In this document: positions 1-7,992 of the stretch, piece by piece | Layout of the letters: the number at the start of each line of letters is the position of its first letter | Numbering within the stretch: the first letter of the stretch is position 1 | Source: Methylophilaceae bacterium | Lineage (GTDB): Bacteria > Pseudomonadota > Gammaproteobacteria > Burkholderiales > Methylophilaceae | Length of the DNA stretch: 16,953 nt | Direction of reading: 5' to 3' | NCBI GenBank assembly: GCA_017880825.1 | Contig: JADGRN010000011.1 | Span: forward strand, 1 to 16,953 | Made by a program: the position numbers and the translations under genes | The notes under the pieces: model-generated | Databases searched by the model: none | What the model was told of the DNA's origin: nothing | The model's input: only the letters and a program-made list of their open reading frames with translations

Positions 1-17
1 GTGCCGCTGCCTTAACG

Positions 18-170
18 CTACCTTCGCTCCCTCGCCTCGTCCTTAATCGCTTTGCCGCCCTGCTCGATGTCTTTGCCTGCGCCCTCCATGGTGTTGCAAC
101 CGGAAATCGAGCCAAAAACGCCGGCCAGGAATAGTGCTGCCAATATCGGTACAAATATTCTTTTGATCAT
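18..170 (-). CDS. Entericidin A/B-family small lipoprotein
   Basis: This encodes a 50-residue small membrane lipoprotein. Residues 1-24 form a lipoprotein signal peptide: a positive start (MIKR), a hydrophobic core (about residues 6-20) and the lipobox ISGC, with the lipidated cysteine at residue 25. The remaining 26 residues (CNTMEG.GKDIEQGGKAIKD) closely follow the entericidin pattern (CNT..G.G.D...GG.AI). In enterobacteria these peptides are stress- or stationary-phase-induced toxin/antidote-type lipoproteins; in other proteobacteria their role is largely unknown, so I assign family only. An upstream in-frame extension exists, but the start at 170 is chosen because it begins the signal peptide directly and has AGGA at 179-182, 8 bases upstream. 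The gene is divergent from dusB and stands alone in the visible sequence; it carries no second entericidin partner here. Confidence 0.85.
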   Translation of the reverse strand: MIKRIFVPILAALFLAGVFGSISGCNTMEGAGKDIEQGGKAIKDEARERR

Positions 171-322
171 TTTAGTTATCCTGTCTTTAATTAAGTGGAG
201 GTGTGCCAAATGCATGTTAATCCCCTCCCTCAAGGCGCTCTGTACGATAACGCACATAAACCTGAACAATTCATTACGCACAAAAACCGCCTGAAACCTC
301 TTTCACTGAGATGCAGATTGCA

Positions 323-330
323 TATAAAAT
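323..330 (+). promoter_or_regulatory. Possible -10 box for dusB-fis
   Basis: TATAAAAT lies 40 bases before the dusB GTG in the 199-base divergent spacer. It resembles a sigma-70 -10 element, but I see no good -35 hexamer at 16-18 bases upstream (the best is TTTCAC at 301-306). This is a weak prediction. The rest of the spacer (171-322) holds the lipoprotein gene's ribosome binding site and otherwise nothing I recognise. Confidence 0.3.
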
Positions 331-369
331 GGTCAGCTTTCCCGCACCAAACGTACAACTAAAATTCAC

Positions 370-1389
370 GTGCAAATTGGCCCATACAAGTTGAAGAACA
401 ACCTGATCGTCGCGCCCATGGCGGGCGTGACCGACCGGCCTTTCCGCCAGCTATGCAAAAAGCTGGGCGCAGGCATGGCGGTGAGCGAGATGGTGACGTC
501 CAACTCCCTGCTCTACGGCAGCGCAAAAACCTTGCATCGCGCCAATCACGAGGGCGAAGTGAATCCTATTTCGGTACAGATTGCCGGTGCCGACCCCAAG
601 ATGATGGCGGAAGCGGCCAGATACAATGTGGATAACGGTGCGCAGATCATCGATATCAATATGGGCTGCCCGGCCAAGAAGATTTGCAACGTAATGGCGG
701 GGTCTGCGCTGCTCAGAGATGAGCCATTGGTAGCGCAGATTTTGCGCGCCGTGGTTGGCGCCGTGAATGTGCCGGTGACGCTGAAAATCCGCACCGGCTG
801 GGACAAACAGAATCGCAACGCGGTCGCCGTCGCCAGGATGGCTGAAGACATCGGCGTGCAGGCGCTGGCCATGCATGGCCGCACGCGCGCCTGTGCCTAC
901 ACCGGCGATGCCGAATACGAAACGATTGCAGCGGTGAAGCAGGCGATTAACATCCCGCTGATCGCCAACGGCGACATCACCACACCGGAAAAAGCCAGGT
1001 TTGTGCTGCAACAAACCGGTGCCGATGCCGTGATGATAGGCCGCGCCGCGCAAGGGCGGCCTTGGATATTCCGCGAGATCGAGCACTACCTCAAAACCGG
1101 CACACATCTACCGCCGCCGAAAGTCTCTGAAATTCACCGCGTGATGCTGGAGCACCTGCATGATCTCTACCAGTTCTACGGTGACCTCACCGGCATGCGC
1201 ATGGCGCGCAAACATATTTCCTGGTACACCAAGGGCTTGGCCGGCTCGGCCAATTTCCGCCACAACATGAATCAGCTGCAGACCATAGAATTACAGTTGG
1301 CTGCCATCAATGAATTTTTCAGCGAGCTGCAACAGCAAAATAACCGTCTGCAATACGCGGAAGAGTTTGAAGAGGCGTTGGCAGCATGA
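370..1389 (+). CDS. dusB: tRNA-dihydrouridine synthase B
   Basis: DusB is a cytoplasmic FMN enzyme that reduces specific uridines in the tRNA D-loop to dihydrouridine using NADPH. The 339-residue product has the TIM-barrel fold expected: the N-terminal flavin segment APMAGVTDRPFR (15-26), VQIAGADP (69-76), the catalytic-cysteine motif INMGCPAKK with Cys100, KIRTGW (139-144), HGRTRACAYTG (169-179), NGDIT (200-204) and IGRAAQGRPWIFREI (223-237). The C-terminal helical RNA-binding domain follows from about residue 250. The start is a GTG; it is chosen because the protein then begins M-x-I-G-x-Y exactly like enterobacterial DusB, although no clear Shine-Dalgarno precedes it. The stop overlaps the fis start by four bases (ATGA), the conserved dusB-fis operon arrangement. 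Confidence 0.97.
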   Translation: MQIGPYKLKNNLIVAPMAGVTDRPFRQLCKKLGAGMAVSEMVTSNSLLYGSAKTLHRANHEGEVNPISVQIAGADPKMMAEAARYNVDNGAQIIDINMGCPAKKICNVMAGSALLRDEPLVAQILRAVVGAVNVPVTLKIRTGWDKQNRNAVAVARMAEDIGVQALAMHGRTRACAYTGDAEYETIAAVKQAINIPLIANGDITTPEKARFVLQQTGADAVMIGRAAQGRPWIFREIEHYLKTGTHLPPPKVSEIHRVMLEHLHDLYQFYGDLTGMRMARKHISWYTKGLAGSANFRHNMNQLQTIELQLAAINEFFSELQQQNNRLQYAEEFEEALAA

Positions 1390-1622
1390 TGGGACATTGT
1401 GAACTGGGGATTAGCGTGCAGAAGGCGCTCGAGGAATACTTCAAGGATCTCGATGGCCAGCCGCCGCATGCGGTTTACGACATGGTGCTGCAATGCATGG
1501 AAAAACCGCTGCTCGAATATGTGATGAACCGTGCGGGCGGCAACCAGAGCAAAGCCGCCGAGATTCTGGGCTTGAACCGCAACACGCTGCGTAAAAAACT
1601 CAAGCAGTACGACCTTCAATAA
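1386..1622 (+). CDS. fis: DNA-binding protein Fis
   Basis: Fis is a nucleoid-associated homodimer that bends DNA and modulates transcription of rRNA, tRNA and growth-phase genes. The 78-residue product has the dimerisation helices (about 10-46) and the C-terminal helix-turn-helix (about 49-76), with the signature GGNQSKAAEILGLNRNTLRKKLKQY nearly matching the enterobacterial one (split here: GGNQSKAAEILG at 51-62 and LNRNTLRKKLKQY at 63-75). It lacks about 20 N-terminal residues of the 98-residue E. coli protein, including the beta-hairpin arm that contacts site-specific recombinases, which is usual for betaproteobacterial Fis. The start ATG overlaps the dusB stop, implying translational coupling; AGAGG at 1371-1375 may also serve as ribosome binding site. 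A second ATG follows immediately. The 170 bases after it contain no convincing terminator. Confidence 0.96.
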   Translation: MMGHCELGISVQKALEEYFKDLDGQPPHAVYDMVLQCMEKPLLEYVMNRAGGNQSKAAEILGLNRNTLRKKLKQYDLQ

Positions 1623-1792
1623 TTTTCGCGCTGCAAAACACTCCGCTCATGCTAACTTTGTTGCATCAAGGCTTAAAAATCCTCATTTACTCTTGTGTAA
1701 ACTCCGGTTTTTGCGCCTCTCTGCGCCGCGTTATCATTTCGCTCGGGCGTTTTGCAGGTGTTCTTAATTTTTATTCTCTTTAAGTCCCCATC

Positions 1793-3355
1793 ATGGCAGT
1801 CATCAAACGCGCACTGATCAGTGTTTCCGATAAACACGGCATTCTCGAATTAGCCAGAACCTTGCACGGTTTCGGTGTCGAGATTCTTTCCACCGGCGGC
1901 ACCGCCAAGTTGCTACGCGACAACAATATCGCCGTGACCGAGGTCAGCGACTACACCGGTTTCCCGGAGATGCTGGATGGCCGTGTCAAGACGCTGCACC
2001 CCAAGATACACGGCGGCATCCTGGGCCGCCGCGATCTGCCGGAACATGTCAGCGCGATGCAGCAGGCTGGCATCCCGCCGATCGACATGGTGGTGGTCAA
2101 CCTCTATCCGTTCCGCGAGACCATCGCCAAACCTGATTGCAGCCTGGAAGACGCGATCGAGAACATCGATATCGGCGGCCCGACCATGGTGCGCGCGGCC
2201 GCCAAGAACTATCACCATGTGACGGTCGTCACCGACCCGGCCGACTATGCGCTGATCACGCGCGAGATGCAGTCCAGCAATGGTGCCGTCGGTGCCGAAA
2301 CGCGCCTGATGCTGGCAAAGAAGGCGTTCTCGCACACCGCAGAATACGATGGCGCCATCAGCAACTATCTGACGGCCATCAACGCCAAGGGTGAAAGGCA
2401 GGCCTTCCCCGAGCGCTACACCACGCAAGTAACCAAGGTGATGGATCTGCGCTACGGCGAGAATCCGCATCAGGATGCGGCTTTCTACCGCGATGCCACG
2501 GTACCAGCCGGTGCGCTGGCGAACTTCAGCCAGTTGCAGGGCAAAGAACTCTCCTACAACAACATCGGCGATGCCGACGCGGCGTGGGAATGCGTCAAGA
2601 CCTTTGACACGCCGGCCTGCGTCATCGTCAAACACGCCAACCCGTGCGGCGTCGCAGTGGGCAGCCAGCTGCTGGAAACTTATCAAAAAGCGTTCAGCAC
2701 CGACCCAAGCTCGGCTTTTGGCGGCATCATCGCTTTCAATCGCGAGATCGACGCAGCGACCGCCGAAGCGGTCATCAAGCAATTCGTCGAAGTCGTGATT
2801 GCGCCAGCAGTGTCGGCGGAAGCCAAGCAGATATTCGCCGCCAAGACCAATGTGCGGGTACTGACCGTGGCGTTGGGCGACGGCCTCAATGCGCTGGAAT
2901 ACAAGCGCGTGGGTGGCGGGCTGCTGTTGCAGACGCCGGATGCACTGAATGTGACGGCAAGCCAGTTCAAGATCGTCAGCAAAAAACAACCCAGCCCACA
3001 GCAGTTGCAAGACCTGCTGTTCGCCTGGCGCGTGGCCAAGTTCGTCAAATCCAACGCCATCGTGTTCTGCGGCAACGGCATGACATTGGGCGTAGGCGCC
3101 GGCCAGATGAGCCGCGTCGACAGCACGCGCATCGCCGCCATCAAGGCGCAGAATGCCGGGCTTTCCCTAAAAAATTCCGTTGTCGCCTCCGACGCTTTCT
3201 TCCCGTTCCGCGATGGCATCGACGTGCTGGCCGAAGCCGGTGCTGCCTGCGTGATCCACCCGGGCGGCAGTATGCGTGATGAGGAAGTCATCGCCGCTGC
3301 GGACGAACATGGCCTGGCGATGGTATTGACCGGCGTTCGCCATTTCCGCCATTAA
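1793..3355 (+). CDS. purH: Bifunctional AICAR transformylase / IMP cyclohydrolase
   Basis: PurH catalyses the last two steps of de novo IMP synthesis: formylation of AICAR with 10-formyl-tetrahydrofolate, then ring closure to IMP. The product has 520 residues, the normal bacterial length. Residues 1-200 are the MGS-like cyclohydrolase domain (STGGTAKLL at 33-41, [14 protein letters not shown] at 62-75, [14 protein letters not shown] at 126-139). Residues 200-520 are the transformylase, with RYGENPHQ (220-227), the catalytic Lys280-His281 in VKHANPCG (279-286), SSAFGGI (306-312) and SNAIVF (420-425). It ends in the typical TGVRHFRH. The ATG lies after a pyrimidine-rich leader with no good Shine-Dalgarno; the start is supported by the conserved N-terminus. 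purD follows 12 bases downstream, so the two are probably co-transcribed. I did not find a convincing promoter in the 170-base region upstream. Confidence 0.98.
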   Translation: MAVIKRALISVSDKHGILELARTLHGFGVEILSTGGTAKLLRDNNIAVTEVSDYTGFPEMLDGRVKTLHPKIHGGILGRRDLPEHVSAMQQAGIPPIDMVVVNLYPFRETIAKPDCSLEDAIENIDIGGPTMVRAAAKNYHHVTVVTDPADYALITREMQSSNGAVGAETRLMLAKKAFSHTAEYDGAISNYLTAINAKGERQAFPERYTTQVTKVMDLRYGENPHQDAAFYRDATVPAGALANFSQLQGKELSYNNIGDADAAWECVKTFDTPACVIVKHANPCGVAVGSQLLETYQKAFSTDPSSAFGGIIAFNREIDAATAEAVIKQFVEVVIAPAVSAEAKQIFAAKTNVRVLTVALGDGLNALEYKRVGGGLLLQTPDALNVTASQFKIVSKKQPSPQQLQDLLFAWRVAKFVKSNAIVFCGNGMTLGVGAGQMSRVDSTRIAAIKAQNAGLSLKNSVVASDAFFPFRDGIDVLAEAGAACVIHPGGSMRDEEVIAAADEHGLAMVLTGVRHFRH

Positions 3356-3367
3356 ATCAGGATTCGT

Positions 3368-4636
3368 ATGAAGGTTCTCGTCATTGGTGGTGGTGGGCGC
3401 GAACATGCACTGGCCTGGAAGCTGGCGCAAAGCCCCAGGATCAGCCGCGTGTTCGTGGCGCCGGGTAATGCGGGCACCGCACTCAATCCCGACATCAAAA
3501 ATGTGCCGGTAACTGGCATCGCTGAGCTATTGCAGTTTGCCGAGAGTGAGCAGATTGGCCTGACCATCGTTGGCCCCGAAGCGCCGTTGTCACAAGGCGT
3601 AGTCGATGCGTTCCGTGCCAAGGGCCTGAAAATTTTCGGCCCCACCAAGGCTGCCGCCCAGCTGGAAAGCTCCAAGGATTTCGCCAAAGCCTTCATGCTG
3701 CGCCATGGCATTCCCACCGCGGCTTACGCCACGTTTACCGATGCCCAAGCTGCGCATGACTACGTGAAGAAACAAGGTGCTCCCATCGTTATCAAGGCCG
3801 ATGGCCTGGCTGCCGGCAAGGGTGTGGTCGTCGCCATGAGTGATGATGAAGCGCACGCCGCGGTCGATGCCATGCTGGCCGACAACAAGCTCGGCAGCGC
3901 CGGCGCCAAAGTCGTCATTGAAGAGTTTTTGCAGGGTGAGGAAGCCAGTTTTATTGTGATGTGTGACGGCAAGAACATCCTGCCGTTGGCAACCAGCCAG
4001 GATCACAAGCGCCTGCTGGACGGCGACCAGGGGCCGAATACCGGCGGTATGGGTGCCTACTCGCCAGCCCCGGTGGTGACGCCAGAGCTGCACGCCAAGG
4101 TCGTGCGCGAGATCATCAAACCCACGGTGGCGGGCATGGCCAAGGACGGCATTCCCTATACCGGCTTCCTCTACGCGGGCCTCATGATCAGCCCCGATGG
4201 CCAGGTAAAGACGCTGGAATTCAATTGCCGCATGGGCGACCCGGAAACCCAGCCCATCATGCTGCGCCTGAAGAGCGATCTGGTGACACTGGCCGAGCAC
4301 GCGGTTGATGGCACGCTGGATAAGATCGAGGCGGACTGGGACCGGCGCACTGCTTTGGGTGTGGTGATGGCGGCCGCCAATTACCCTGATAATCCGCGCA
4401 CTGGTGACGTGATCAGCGGCCTGCCCAAGGAATTGCAGGACGCCCATGTGTTCCACGCCGGCACCGCGCTCAAGGATGGCCAGGTAGTCACCAGCGGCGG
4501 GCGCGTGCTATGTGTCACCGCGCTGGGAGAAACGATAAGGCACGCCCAGAGTCGGGCCTACCAGATTGCCGAAGAAATCCAGTTTGAAGGCGCACAATAC
4601 CGCACTGATATTGGCTACAGGGCAATCAAAGGCTAG
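3368..4636 (+). CDS. purD: Phosphoribosylamine-glycine ligase (GAR synthetase)
   Basis: PurD joins glycine to 5-phosphoribosylamine using ATP, the second step of purine synthesis. The 422-residue product shows the full family architecture: an N-terminal Rossmann-like domain beginning MKVLVIGGGGREHAL (1-15) with VGPEAPL (68-74); an ATP-grasp region with GPTKAAAQLE.SK (91-103), KADGLAAGKGVVV (143-155), EEFLQGEEASF (185-195) and the substrate loop DHKRLLDGDQGPNTGGMGAY (212-231); the metal-binding FNCRMGDPETQ (285-295); and a C-terminal domain. AGGA at 3359-3362, five bases before the ATG, is a good ribosome binding site. The gene is 12 bases after purH and 8 bases before tsaC, which supports one transcript. 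The length is normal and no key residue is missing. Confidence 0.98.
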   Translation: MKVLVIGGGGREHALAWKLAQSPRISRVFVAPGNAGTALNPDIKNVPVTGIAELLQFAESEQIGLTIVGPEAPLSQGVVDAFRAKGLKIFGPTKAAAQLESSKDFAKAFMLRHGIPTAAYATFTDAQAAHDYVKKQGAPIVIKADGLAAGKGVVVAMSDDEAHAAVDAMLADNKLGSAGAKVVIEEFLQGEEASFIVMCDGKNILPLATSQDHKRLLDGDQGPNTGGMGAYSPAPVVTPELHAKVVREIIKPTVAGMAKDGIPYTGFLYAGLMISPDGQVKTLEFNCRMGDPETQPIMLRLKSDLVTLAEHAVDGTLDKIEADWDRRTALGVVMAAANYPDNPRTGDVISGLPKELQDAHVFHAGTALKDGQVVTSGGRVLCVTALGETIRHAQSRAYQIAEEIQFEGAQYRTDIGYRAIKG

Positions 4637-4644
4637 CCCGGCCT

Positions 4645-5190
4645 ATGGCAGTTGTAAGAGGCTTGCGGCATTTTCTGAAATCGGGTGGCATCATTGCCTA
4701 CCCCACCGAATCCTGTTTCGGCCTTGGCTGCGACCCAAAAAATCGAATCGCCATCCAGCGCCTGTTAAAGCTAAAAGGCAGACCGCAACACAAAGGGCTG
4801 ATTCTGATTGCCAGTAACCTGCGCCAGTTGACACCCTACATGGCGCCTGTCAGCAAGACACAGCACCAGCAATTACAAGCGAGCTGGCCAGGGCCACATA
4901 CTTGGCTGGTCCCTGCAACAAAAAATTGCCCGCCCTGGCTGACCGGTGACCACAACACCATCGCGGTACGGGTGACCGCGCACCGCCCGACAGCCAGACT
5001 GTGCCACGACGCTGGCATGGCGCTGGTTTCCACCAGTGCCAATTATAGCGGCTGCAAACCTGCCAGAACCGCGCGCGAATGTTGCAGGCTGTTTGGTACT
5101 CAGGTAAAAATCATCTGCGGGCGCATCGGCAGGCAACGCAAACCATCAGCCATTCAAGATCTGGAAACAGGCCAGGTCATACGGCCTTAA
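4645..5190 (+). CDS. tsaC: Threonylcarbamoyl-AMP synthase (TsaC/YrdC)
   Basis: TsaC makes threonylcarbamoyl-AMP from threonine, bicarbonate and ATP, the first step of the universal t6A37 modification of ANN-decoding tRNAs. The 181-residue protein is a single YrdC domain without the Sua5 extension, hence TsaC rather than Sua5. Recognisable segments are GGIIAYPTESCFGLGCDP (14-31), the basic substrate loop KLKGRPQHKGLILI (42-55), WPGPHTWLVPA (81-91), AVRVTAHRP (107-115) and STSANYSG (129-136), all aligning with E. coli TsaC (AYPTE.VFG.GCDP, KGLILIA, STSAN.SG). The start is 8 bases after the purD stop and has no strong ribosome binding site, so coupling to purD translation is plausible. It is rich in arginine, lysine and cysteine compared with its neighbours, but it is intact. 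Confidence 0.94.
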   Translation: MAVVRGLRHFLKSGGIIAYPTESCFGLGCDPKNRIAIQRLLKLKGRPQHKGLILIASNLRQLTPYMAPVSKTQHQQLQASWPGPHTWLVPATKNCPPWLTGDHNTIAVRVTAHRPTARLCHDAGMALVSTSANYSGCKPARTARECCRLFGTQVKIICGRIGRQRKPSAIQDLETGQVIRP

Positions 5191-5203
5191 TTAGGGAGTC
5201 ACA

Positions 5204-6130
5204 ATGAATTTAAACGCTGTTACCGACTATCTGCAAGGCCTGCAAAACCGCATCGTTGAAGCCTTGGAGCTGGTCGATGGCAAAAATTTCATGCACGTCT
5301 CCTGGCAACGGCCGGAAGGCGGCGGCGGTGCCAGTTGCGTGCTGGAGGAAGGCAACGTACTGGAGCGCGGTGGCGTTAATTTCTCGCATGTGATGGGCGA
5401 TAAACTGCCGCCCTCCGCCAGTGCCGGCCGCCCCGAACTGGCCGGGCGCAGTTTTGAAGCGACCGGCCTATCGCTGGTATTGCATCCACGCAACCCTTTT
5501 GCCCCGACCGTGCATATGAATGTCCGGTTTTTTCGGGCGTATAACAAGAACAGTGGCGCAGCCGCAAAGCATGACGCGGATGTGTGGTGGTTCGGCGGCG
5601 GCATGGACCTCACTCCATATTATGGGTTTGAAGAAGATGCTGTGCATTTTCACCGCACCTGCCGTGATGCGCTGGCGGCTTTCGACGACAGCTTGTATCC
5701 GCGCTTCAAAAAATGGTGCGACGAATACTTCTATCTCAAGCACCGCAAAGAACCGCGCGGCGTGGGTGGCGTTTTCTTTGATGACTTCAATGAGTTGGGC
5801 TTCGAGCAAAGCTTCGTTGTGATGCGCGCCGTGGGCGATGCATTCCTCAATGCTTATTTACCCATACTGCAGCGCCGCAAGGATACGCCCTACAGCGAGC
5901 ATGAGCGCGACTTCCAGGCTTACCGTCGCGGCCGTTATGTGGAATTCAACCTGGTGTACGACCGTGGCACCCTGTTTGGGCTGCAATCCGGCGGGCGCAC
6001 CGAATCCATCCTGATGTCGCTGCCGCCCATCGTCAAATGGCGCTACGACTGGAAGCCAGCGACAGGCAGCCCTGAAGCAAAGTTATATAGCGACTTTCTG
6101 ATTGATCGGGATTGGCTATCAAATCTCTGA
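5204..6130 (+). CDS. hemF: Oxygen-dependent coproporphyrinogen III oxidase
   Basis: HemF decarboxylates two propionates of coproporphyrinogen III to give protoporphyrinogen IX, using O2; its presence indicates growth with oxygen. The 308-residue protein is the usual length. Conserved parts include [16 protein letters not shown] (33-48), [17 protein letters not shown] (94-110), [20 protein letters not shown] (126-145), HFHRTCRD (148-155), YFYLKHR (175-181), [20 protein letters not shown] (240-259) and [13 protein letters not shown] (263-275). His94, His104, His150 and His180 correspond to the four histidines proposed as metal ligands or catalytic residues in E. coli HemF. AGGGAG at 5193-5198, five bases before the ATG, is a strong ribosome binding site. 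It lies 13 bases after tsaC and likely ends the pur-tsaC-hemF transcription unit or runs on into the permease gene. Confidence 0.98.
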   Translation: MNLNAVTDYLQGLQNRIVEALELVDGKNFMHVSWQRPEGGGGASCVLEEGNVLERGGVNFSHVMGDKLPPSASAGRPELAGRSFEATGLSLVLHPRNPFAPTVHMNVRFFRAYNKNSGAAAKHDADVWWFGGGMDLTPYYGFEEDAVHFHRTCRDALAAFDDSLYPRFKKWCDEYFYLKHRKEPRGVGGVFFDDFNELGFEQSFVVMRAVGDAFLNAYLPILQRRKDTPYSEHERDFQAYRRGRYVEFNLVYDRGTLFGLQSGGRTESILMSLPPIVKWRYDWKPATGSPEAKLYSDFLIDRDWLSNL

Positions 6131-6177
6131 GAATATTGGCGTAATTCGTGCATACTTGAGAAAAAAGGGAGAAATGC

Positions 6178-7581
6178 ATGTTTGCACAACTTTTTCGTAC
6201 TAAACCGGTCGAGGCCCACCGTGAAGGCACAGGTCTGAAGAAATGCTTATCGGTGGTTGACCTCACCTTGCTGGGTATAGGCGCGATTATAGGCACCGGT
6301 ATTTTTGTGCTCACCGGGCTTGCGGCTGCGCACCAATCGGGGCCTGCCGTAGTGCTGTCGTTCGTAGTGTCGGGCATTGCCTGCGCCTTCGCTGCGCTGG
6401 CCTATGCCGAAATGGCGGCGAGCGTGGGCGGCTGTGGCAGCGCCTATGGCTACAGCTATGCGGCTTTTGGCGAGATTGTAGCGTGGGTCATTGGCTGGAT
6501 TCTGCTGTTGGAATACGGCGTGTCGGTCGCGGCCGTGGCTAACGGCTGGTCAGGCTACTTCAATAATGCACTGTCGGCGATTGGGCTGGCTTTGCCCGAA
6601 CAGCTAACCAAAGCCCCCAGTTTGGGTGGAGTGGTCAATTTGCCTGCGTTAATGATTATTTTAATGCTGATGATCATGCTGATTATCGGGGTGAAACAAA
6701 GCGCCAAGCTGAATGCTGCGATGGTATTCATCAAACTGCTGGCCATCAGTATTTTTGTCGCTGTTGCCAGCGTTAATGTTCACCCTGCCAACTGGCACCC
6801 TTTCATGCCTTTTGGCTGGTACAGCACTTTGCCCGACGGCAAAACCGTCGGCGTATTGGCGGGTGCGTCGATGGTGTTTTTCGCCTACGTGGGTTTTGAT
6901 GCAGTCTCGACGGCGGTTGAAGAGGCGCACAACCCGCAAAAAGACGTGCCGCGCGGCATCATTTACTCGCTGGCATTCTGCACCCTCATTTACATCATAG
7001 TTTCGGGGCTGCTCACCGGCATCGTGCCCTATACCGAGCTGGGCGTTTCCTCGCCAGTCGCCCATGCATTGCAGCTGATAGGCTACAACTGGGCTTCTGC
7101 GCTGGTTGCCACCGGTGTTATTGCCGGCCTCACCACTGTCATGCTGGTGCTGTATTACGGGCTTACCAGGATTATTTTCGCCATGAGCCGCGATGGTTTG
7201 CTGTCACCATTTTTCTCGCAAGTAAACCCTAAGACCCACACGCCGGTACGTGTCATCGTGATGTGCGGGATTATCGTCGCCACCATCGCCGGTTTTATTC
7301 CACTGGGTGAACTGGCGGAACTGGTTAATATTGGCACGCTGGCTGCGTTTGTGTTGGTATGCGGCGGAGTGATTATGCTGCGCCATCGCCAACCTGATTT
7401 GCCGCGCCCGTTCAAAAATCCATTGAGCCCGTTATTTCCGATATTGGGAATGCTTTCCTGCGGATCCCTGATGGGCTTTTTGCCCAGCCAAACATGGCTG
7501 CGTTTCAGCGTCTGGCTGACGATAGGTGTCATAGTCTACTTTGTATATTCCATGCACCACAGCAAATTAAAATCTGCTTAA
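6178..7581 (+). CDS. APC-superfamily cationic/neutral amino-acid permease
   Basis: This is an inner-membrane amino-acid transporter of the APC superfamily, closest in pattern to the CAT/YfnA group (long bacterial permeases related to cationic amino-acid transporters). The 467-residue protein begins with a short cytoplasmic tail, then TM1 with the substrate- and sodium/proton-site motif GIGAIIGTGIFVLTG (33-47). Roughly 12 hydrophobic segments follow, including a conserved stretch FFAYVGFDAVSTAVEEAHNPQKDVPRGI (split: FFAYVGFDAVSTAVEE and AHNPQKDVPRGI), and RIIFAMSRDGLL between later helices. Substrate cannot be read from the sequence; lysine, arginine or branched-chain amino acids are all possible. 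AGGGAG at 6166-6171 is a good ribosome binding site. The gene lies 47 bases after hemF, wide enough for its own promoter, though I see none, and is followed by a clear hairpin terminator. Confidence 0.9.
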   Translation: MFAQLFRTKPVEAHREGTGLKKCLSVVDLTLLGIGAIIGTGIFVLTGLAAAHQSGPAVVLSFVVSGIACAFAALAYAEMAASVGGCGSAYGYSYAAFGEIVAWVIGWILLLEYGVSVAAVANGWSGYFNNALSAIGLALPEQLTKAPSLGGVVNLPALMIILMLMIMLIIGVKQSAKLNAAMVFIKLLAISIFVAVASVNVHPANWHPFMPFGWYSTLPDGKTVGVLAGASMVFFAYVGFDAVSTAVEEAHNPQKDVPRGIIYSLAFCTLIYIIVSGLLTGIVPYTELGVSSPVAHALQLIGYNWASALVATGVIAGLTTVMLVLYYGLTRIIFAMSRDGLLSPFFSQVNPKTHTPVRVIVMCGIIVATIAGFIPLGELAELVNIGTLAAFVLVCGGVIMLRHRQPDLPRPFKNPLSPLFPILGMLSCGSLMGFLPSQTWLRFSVWLTIGVIVYFVYSMHHSKLKSA

Positions 7582-7600
7582 CCCGGTCACAATCAAATAA

Positions 7601-7626
7601 AAAGCCGGTCATTTCTGACCGGCTTT
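7601..7626. terminator. Bidirectional rho-independent terminator
   Basis: A perfect 11-bp inverted repeat, AAAGCCGGTCA at 7601-7611 and TGACCGGCTTT at 7616-7626, encloses a four-base TTTC loop. It starts with an A-rich stretch and ends with Ts, so it can work in both directions. It lies 20 bases after the permease stop and 26 bases beyond the stop of the convergent cytochrome gene, the expected position for a shared terminator. Confidence 0.88.
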
Positions 7627-7651
7627 AACAAAGCATAGACTAAGCAAGTGC

Positions 7652-7972
7652 TCAGTGGCTGAGTACCCACTCAACGGCATTCTTCACATCCGCGTCGCTC
7701 AAAGCTGGATGTGGCAACATGACATTAGTACCCCATACCCCGCCGCCGCCTTTTTTAACCTTCTCGGTCAGCTTGGCCTCAGCAGTTTTGTCGCCTTTGT
7801 ATTTGGCTGCGATGTCCTTGAAAGCTGGACCCACAAGCAGTTTGTCAACCGTATGGCATAACATACAGTCACTCTTCTTGACCACGGCCTCGCCAGCCTT
7901 GGCATCCGCCAAACTTTGGGTTGCAAAAGAAACTAAACTAGCAGCAATAAACAACTTGAACAAATTTTTCAT
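7652..7972 (-). CDS. Class I mono-heme cytochrome c (c551/c552 type)
   Basis: A 106-residue secreted electron carrier. Residues 1-24 are a Sec signal peptide (positive MKNLFK, hydrophobic core, cleavage likely after SLADA or LA-DA near residue 22-24). The heme-binding motif CMLCH is at 36-40, and VGPAFKDIAAKY (47-58) and GGGGVWG (75-81) are typical of small c551/c552/c8 proteins. Met85 in VMLPHP is the expected sixth heme ligand, so this should be a normal His/Met, moderately high-potential carrier feeding a terminal oxidase or another periplasmic enzyme. The ribosome binding site is strong (GGAGGAG just before the ATG, at 7975-7981 on the plus coordinates). The gene lies 20 bases downstream of a second, divergent paralogue and is the last gene of the minus-strand cluster. 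Confidence 0.93.
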   Translation of the reverse strand: MKNLFKLFIAASLVSFATQSLADAKAGEAVVKKSDCMLCHTVDKLLVGPAFKDIAAKYKGDKTAEAKLTEKVKKGGGGVWGTNVMLPHPALSDADVKNAVEWVLSH

Positions 7973-7992
7973 AACTCCTCCGAATAAAAAAT

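Noticed and set aside
171..281. 37-codon upstream extension of the entericidin-like gene
   Set aside because: It would bury the signal peptide inside the protein; the internal ATG at 170 has a ribosome binding site and gives a normal lipoprotein.
52..294. 80-residue plus-strand frame with a hydrophobic stretch
   Set aside because: The hydrophobic part is the antisense image of the lipoprotein signal peptide; there is no ribosome binding site or family pattern.
1623..1792. Possible terminator or promoter in the fis-purH gap
   Set aside because: Short GCGC repeats (GCGCCTCTCTGCGC) make only a 4-bp stem, and hexamers such as TTGCAT or TTGCAG have no -10 partner at the right distance.
1913..3010. 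Long 365-residue minus-strand frame
   Set aside because: It lies wholly inside purH and has no recognisable domain; such antisense frames arise from GC-rich third codon positions.
3590..4456. 288-residue minus-strand frame
   Set aside because: It is antisense to purD, is rich in His, Gly and Arg, and has no recognisable motif.
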